The notes under the pieces are model-generated. The model searched no databases, was not told where the DNA came from, and worked only from the letters and a program-made list of their open reading frames with translations. A stretch of DNA of 64,000 bases from the NCBI GenBank assembly GCA_008638375.1, contig CM018041.1, positions 2,542,001 through 2,606,000 of the forward strand, given 5' to 3'. Origin of the DNA: Nyssa sinensis. Lineage: Eukaryota; Streptophyta; Magnoliopsida; Cornales; Nyssaceae. Position numbers and translations under genes: made by a program. Positions within the stretch are counted from its first letter, which is position 1. The number at the start of each line of letters is the position of its first letter. Shown in pieces: positions 63,016 through 64,000 of this stretch.

Positions 63016-64000
63016 TTCAAGAGAAAACATTTACACTCAAAACTTCATTATCAAATTTTGGATTGAATGTAATACTCTTTTTAAAATTTTGGTTGCTTGT
63101 ACTTTTGTCTTTTGGATGGGAGCTACTTTGTTAAATGTGTGTCACCATGTAGGTATTCATGTCATTATTTAAAAGGACTTCATGTGAGATATGTCTCTCT
63201 ACTTTAGCGAGGCATAACTTAAACAATAGCCAACCACCCAAGGGATGCATGTCTATGCTTAGGATTGTCAACGAATCAGATCTTATTCTGAGTTTGATTC
63301 ATTTATTCAGATATGATACAAATAATTTAATCTGATAATTTGATCCAATCTGACAATTCTTCTAATGAAATAGATCGAATATAAATTAAATAAATTGGAT
63401 TAGTCAATGATTGGATCCGAGTAATATAACATATTTATTAACTTTCAATATATTATATTATAAAATATATACATGATATATATTAATATCCGATCCGATA
63501 GTTAACAAATTTATATTTTGATTAAAAATTTGTTGATTCATCAAGAAAATCTACTCCGATTGAATAATTTTCTTAATAAATAAGACTCAAATCAATCCAA
63601 TGTGATCCGATTCGAATTTGTACCATATTTAGACACTATTCTTTTAACCAAAGTGGCTTTCACTGTCCATGAGACCCAAATATGACTCTCTTTCCAATCC
63701 ATTAAACAAGTAAATGTGATGTTATTTAAAAATGAATTTAAAGGACTAGATGAAATTTAGAACTTTATGAGTTTAAAATTTACTAAAACTGTCACTTTTA
63801 GTAAATATAATTTTAATATATTTAATATCTTCTAAAACTAATCGATAATATTAACTCCGTTTAATAGATTAACTTTTCTTATTACATAAAAGAAAATTAT
63901 TATTACTTAACGTATGTGCTACAAAAACCTAAATAATAAAACAATGTTGAAGTTAATTAAATTTCATTAACTCAATATTAATAGTGAGGAGTCATTGATT
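63016..64000. other. Spacer upstream of P2, to window end
   Basis: Matches 28481-29466, including the MITE-like element at about 63259-63635. Nothing coding. The equivalent of gene C would start about 940 bp beyond the window if the duplication continues. Confidence 0.5.

Larger units (their letters stand above)
49668..64000. repeat. Large segmental duplication, unit 2 (runs off the window)
   Basis: Collinear with 16697-29466, with complete A2, B2 and P2. Within the kinase exons about 11 of 367 (A) and 5 of 353 (B) residues differ, so the copies are fairly recent. Unit 2 has extra DNA at about 50000-50510 and in the B2 intron. The right edge lies beyond the window; a second gene C may follow. 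Confidence 0.95.

Overview
The window is nuclear DNA of a flowering plant, most likely a eudicot. It is AT-rich, has GT-AG introns, and carries plant-specific families: LRK10L receptor kinases with GUB_WAK_bind ectodomains, an ATL RING-H2 ligase with the same kind of ectodomain, a plant-type bHLH exon, and Ty1/copia and foldback repeats. I cannot name the species. No rRNA, tRNA, CRISPR array or prokaryotic feature was seen.

Layout. Positions 1-13.7 kb hold two diverged tandem copies of a gene-free block (1-6228 and 7169-13712). Each is built of nested inverted repeats that read as old foldback transposons. From 13.7 to 16.7 kb lie relics: the C-terminal end of an LRK10L kinase, an orphan copy of LRK10L 3' flank, and a small transposon. 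From 16.7 to 29.5 kb is duplication unit 1: LRK10L-A1 (minus), a 642-bp bidirectional promoter, LRK10L-B1 (plus), and a decayed A-type kinase (P1, minus). From 30.4 to 31.7 kb is LRK10L-C, a B-type ectodomain gene with no kinase exon. A copia remnant follows (32.7-33.7 kb). Next come a frame-broken small conserved gene (minus), an orphan bHLH exon, a frame-broken SDHAF4-like gene, and an intact ATL20/21/22-type gene (40.9-44.6 kb) with a fragment of its own 3' end 2.2 kb downstream. From 49.7 kb to the window end is duplication unit 2 (A2, B2, P2), about 33 kb from unit 1 and still continuing at 64000.

How the genes relate. The building block is a head-to-head pair of different LRK10L types, A on the minus strand and B on the plus strand, sharing a short promoter. 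A1/B1 and A2/B2 are intact pairs. P1 and C look like a third, decayed pair, and the relic at 14.2 kb is probably another A-type remnant. All four intact kinases are non-RD (HFD in place of HRD), usual for this family and common in immune receptors. The ATL gene has an A-type ectodomain joined to a RING domain through a phase-1 intron at the same place as in the A genes, so the cluster holds kinase-linked and E3-ligase-linked versions of one ectodomain. The clearest local oddities are two tracts of high divergence between the otherwise nearly identical B1 and B2 genes: the tail of exon 1 and a 30-bp microexon.
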